64,000 nt of DNA from Pholiota molesta (lineage: Eukaryota; Basidiomycota; Agaricomycetes; Agaricales; Strophariaceae): assembly GCA_014925825.1 (NCBI GenBank), contig JACGCK010000160.1, positions 39,434 to 103,433 on the forward strand. Direction: 5' to 3'. The position numbers and the translations under genes were made by a program. The notes under the pieces are model-generated. The model did not search any database and had not been told where the DNA came from. It worked only from the letters and a program-made list of their open reading frames with translations. The number at the start of each line of letters is the position of its first letter. Within the stretch, counting starts at the first letter, position 1. Shown here one piece after another: positions 61,503-64,000 of this stretch.

Positions 61503-61731
61503 CCTAAATTGCACCTAGCTCAGGCTAGCCACCTAGCGCCTAAGCCATCTTTGATCACTTGGAAGCCGTGGTGTAGCGCTCCATTGGCATCCTATAGCCA
61601 CCAGGGTATTCCACCCAGATTCCACCCAAAGGAGCACAACAGGGGAATATAATAATACTCGATCTACAGTACCTGGTGCTCCATATTCTAATGCAAATCT
61701 AATGTACGAGTAAGTAAGGAGCTGTTCATCG

Positions 61732-62900
61732 TTACACGATAGTGACAATTAGCTCCTCGCGCGCCCCTTCGGTCAATTGTGGCGTTCTGGAAAGCCACTC
61801 CTCCATCCTCAAGTGACTTCCATTCCTCGATTGCAGATTCCGGAACTAATCTCCTTCCAGTGATCGTCAGTCTCACTGTTTGTAGCCTCGTCATCGTCCA
61901 CAGGGGATTCATATCCTAGATAACACGCATCAGGTGGATAGAAAGGTGATCACAATTGATGGAGCAAGGCTCACCGCATCGCGCAAATGTTTAAACCGTG
62001 AAGGCAGCGCTATATAACAGGCAGCGCAAAAGAAACGGACCATTACAGTGCCCTTGATGTCCACAACGTAGAAAGTACTCACATGTAAAAGACTTCAACG
62101 AAGATCTGAGACCGACTAGATTAATTGTGCCAAGTGTTCAATCAACGCACACCTCGGGACTAAGTATGCTCTCCAAAATGTGCACTATCTCATACCACTG
62201 GTGTTCCGATACCACGACATGCGTCACTTTGGGGCAGTGGTACATACAGTACGGATTTGCGGATACGTGTACGGGGCGACGCTGTCCTTGTGCTGCATAC
62301 CGTCGATGTCGAAGTCAAGTTGGACTGTGCTAGACTTGGCGGAACAATTGACGACGACTCGGACGAGAACTCTGTACGTGTCAATGAAAAGGGGGAAAGT
62401 GTATTGTTATTATAATACAAATAACGCTGTCAGAGGAATGCTCTACTCACTTGACACCTGACGCATTCTGCCAGGTTAGGGTTCCGAACAGCGAGAACTT
62501 CCAGTTGGCGAAGCAACTCCCCAGCATATATTCTACTGCCCCCAGCGGCTTGGAGTTGTTTCCTATAGCAACACTCAGAGAGAGCCCTGACCCAGGTCCA
62601 TGTAATCGTAGACTTCTACGCGCTCCCACTGACCAGGCGCAACGTCCGGCATATGCGCGCCAGCGCATCCAGCTGGTGTTAAGCCCGTCGGTGACGTAGA
62701 CTTCATTCTCAGTGTCCCTCTCTTGACGGCTGACTGGAAGGGGTAACGCTGGGGAGTACTACAGAATCTCGGTAGATCTCGTCTGCGAGGGAAGGGAGCG
62801 CCCTCATGTTGCTTAGAAGTAGTGAAGTGATTGGTGAAGGCGTTAGCTCAGTCTGCTGGCTCAGGGCCCGACGTTCAGAAATTCGGTGTTGTTGAACGGA
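61732..62900 (-). pseudogene. Decayed F-box paralogue
   Basis: The same family as F-box 2-4 but broken in many frames. Fragments are MRALPSLADEIY (62807), RDTENEVYVTD, QWERVEVYDYMDLGQGS, ELLRQLEVLAVRNPNLAECV, VQLDFDID, DSVAPYTYPQIRTVCTT, and a last exon MNPLWTMTRLQTVRLTITGR ending in ELIVTIV with stop at 61734-61732. Several one-base shifts and stops lie between the blocks, and the N-terminal Arg/Ser-rich start is lost. Decay here is more advanced than in the housekeeping genes and includes substitutions, so it is true pseudogenisation. Confidence 0.75.
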
Positions 62901-63195
62901 AGTCTTGGAAAGCTAGAAAGGAGCGAGAAATTGGCCAGGAACTAAAGTAGTAAGCGAAGACTTGGTGAAGACGATGCATTCATCAATATTTCAACAAGTT
63001 CATCCACACACGTGATTGTTGTGGGCGCTTATTTATGTTTACGCCCTCGTTCCCCAACATATTGTACTAGGGCTTTCTAAATGATTCCATATTGTAAGTT
63101 CACATGCTAGAAATTCGCTGCGTGCGAGGCATATTTGTCGGATATGTCTGGATCCAGACCTATTGAAAATGTGTTTATACGTAGCCAAAGCATAA

Positions 63196-64000
63196 TTACA
63201 CAATAGTCACAATCAGCTTTTTATGCTCTCCTTCACTCAGTGTTCCTGTTCTACACAGAATTTGCTCCATCTTTATTTTCCACGCCTCTATCTTGTATTC
63301 CTCGAGTAAAACCAATTTAAATATAAATTTTGTTATTTGCAAATTGTTAATCTTCCAAAGTGCTTTCATCTCCTAATCATTGTACGTTAGACCACGCCAT
63401 AAGTCATTGATAACAGCAAAAAACCTTACTGAATCAAGCGGAAAACAGTTTAGCTTGAAAATAACGTTGCGCAGATTCTTTAATCTTGCAATCTGCACTG
63501 AACCACAGAAAAAATGGAGTTTGTCAGATGCTGGCCGACCCTAAATAACGAAGTAGGACTCACGTATATAGTTACCTAACTCTCCGCTATAATGGTCTCT
63601 ACATGGTATAGGTCCAAGTATTTCAATGGAAGGACATCTAGGGACAACTTCTTGAAAACAATACAAGAAATATGCTTTGTCCTCCCCAGGTATAAGCGAC
63701 TTTAGTCCGGGACAAGAACACAGGAAGGAGGTTCCATCCGTCGAGACACATGCAGTGCGAATATTAGGATATGCGTAGGAAGCGAAGGTTTCCGCAATAA
63801 GCCTGCGCTTGCTAACATCAAAATGAATTTGGACGGTATGCAAATTCGGCAGCAGTGCGATACATCGTGCCAGTTCGGGAAGCACAGTCTTGGCAGAATA
63901 ATCAACGACCAGAATGTCAAGAATGCTATAACAAATGAATCATTGAGTATTGCACATGAAGGTTACCAAGTTTTTGAATCCAGATTCACTCACGTAACAA
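63196..64000 (-). CDS. F-box family protein 4 (5' part beyond the window)
   Basis: C-terminal part only; the F-box itself would lie past 64000. Blocks are DILVVDYSAKTVLPELARCI, ALLPNLHTVQIHFDVSKRRL, YAYPNIRTACVSTDGTSFLC, VVPRCPSIEILGPIP, the YIRES splice region, QIARLKNLRNVIFKLNCFPL, and a last exon with WKIKMEQILCRTGTLSEGEH ending in KKLIVTIV. The stop is TAA 63198-63196. Exons join as in F-box 3. No break is visible in the part present. Confidence 0.75.

Overview
The window looks like a piece of a mushroom-forming basidiomycete (Agaricomycete) genome. Genes are cut by many short introns of about 50-60 bp. The families are typical of that group: a DUF6534 membrane protein, several F-box genes, a NACHT protein and GH43. 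Conserved eukaryotic housekeeping genes lie among expanded, duplicated and decaying accessory genes. All calls come from reading the sequence; no database was searched.

Layout. 0-8.3 kb: 3' end of a DUF6534 gene, an F-box gene, the SWR1-complex subunit VPS72/YL1 and a GH43 glycosidase. 8.9-11.2 kb: a multi-pass membrane protein of no recognised family (gene A, minus). 11.8-24.6 kb: a housekeeping block with NIC96 (minus), ARP5 (plus), a SEC4/Rab8 GTPase (minus) and MSH4 (minus). 24.8-29.8 kb: a patchwork of deacetylase relics, a copied NIC96 3' end and gene B, the paralogue of gene A, in inverted orientation. 30.4-39.0 kb: a metabolic group of NCS1 permease, PuuE-type polysaccharide deacetylase/allantoinase, Old Yellow Enzyme and amidase. 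39.3-42.6 kb: an SMN-like gene and a NACHT fragment without a visible P-loop. 42.9-53.6 kb: a tandemly duplicated Ser-rich gene (partial copy X', full copy X) interleaved with two F-box paralogues. 54.4-59.4 kb: a very large low-complexity gene. 60.7-61.5 kb: a hAT-like non-autonomous element. 61.7-64 kb: an F-box pseudogene and a further F-box gene cut by the window end.

Three themes stand out. First, NIC96 and ARP5 (12-18.5 kb) carry about twenty single-base deletions, nearly all in short homopolymers, with isolated cases in SEC4, MSH4, GH43, gene X and the large gene. This is either local assembly error or real decay of this copy. Second, segmental duplication has shaped the window: an inverted NIC96-3'/gene A block, a direct X'/X block, and an F-box family with a shared C-terminal tail. 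Third, the permease, deacetylase, flavin oxidoreductase and amidase lie together in a way that suggests uptake and breakdown of a ureide- or amide-type nitrogen compound. Substrates are inferred, not shown.
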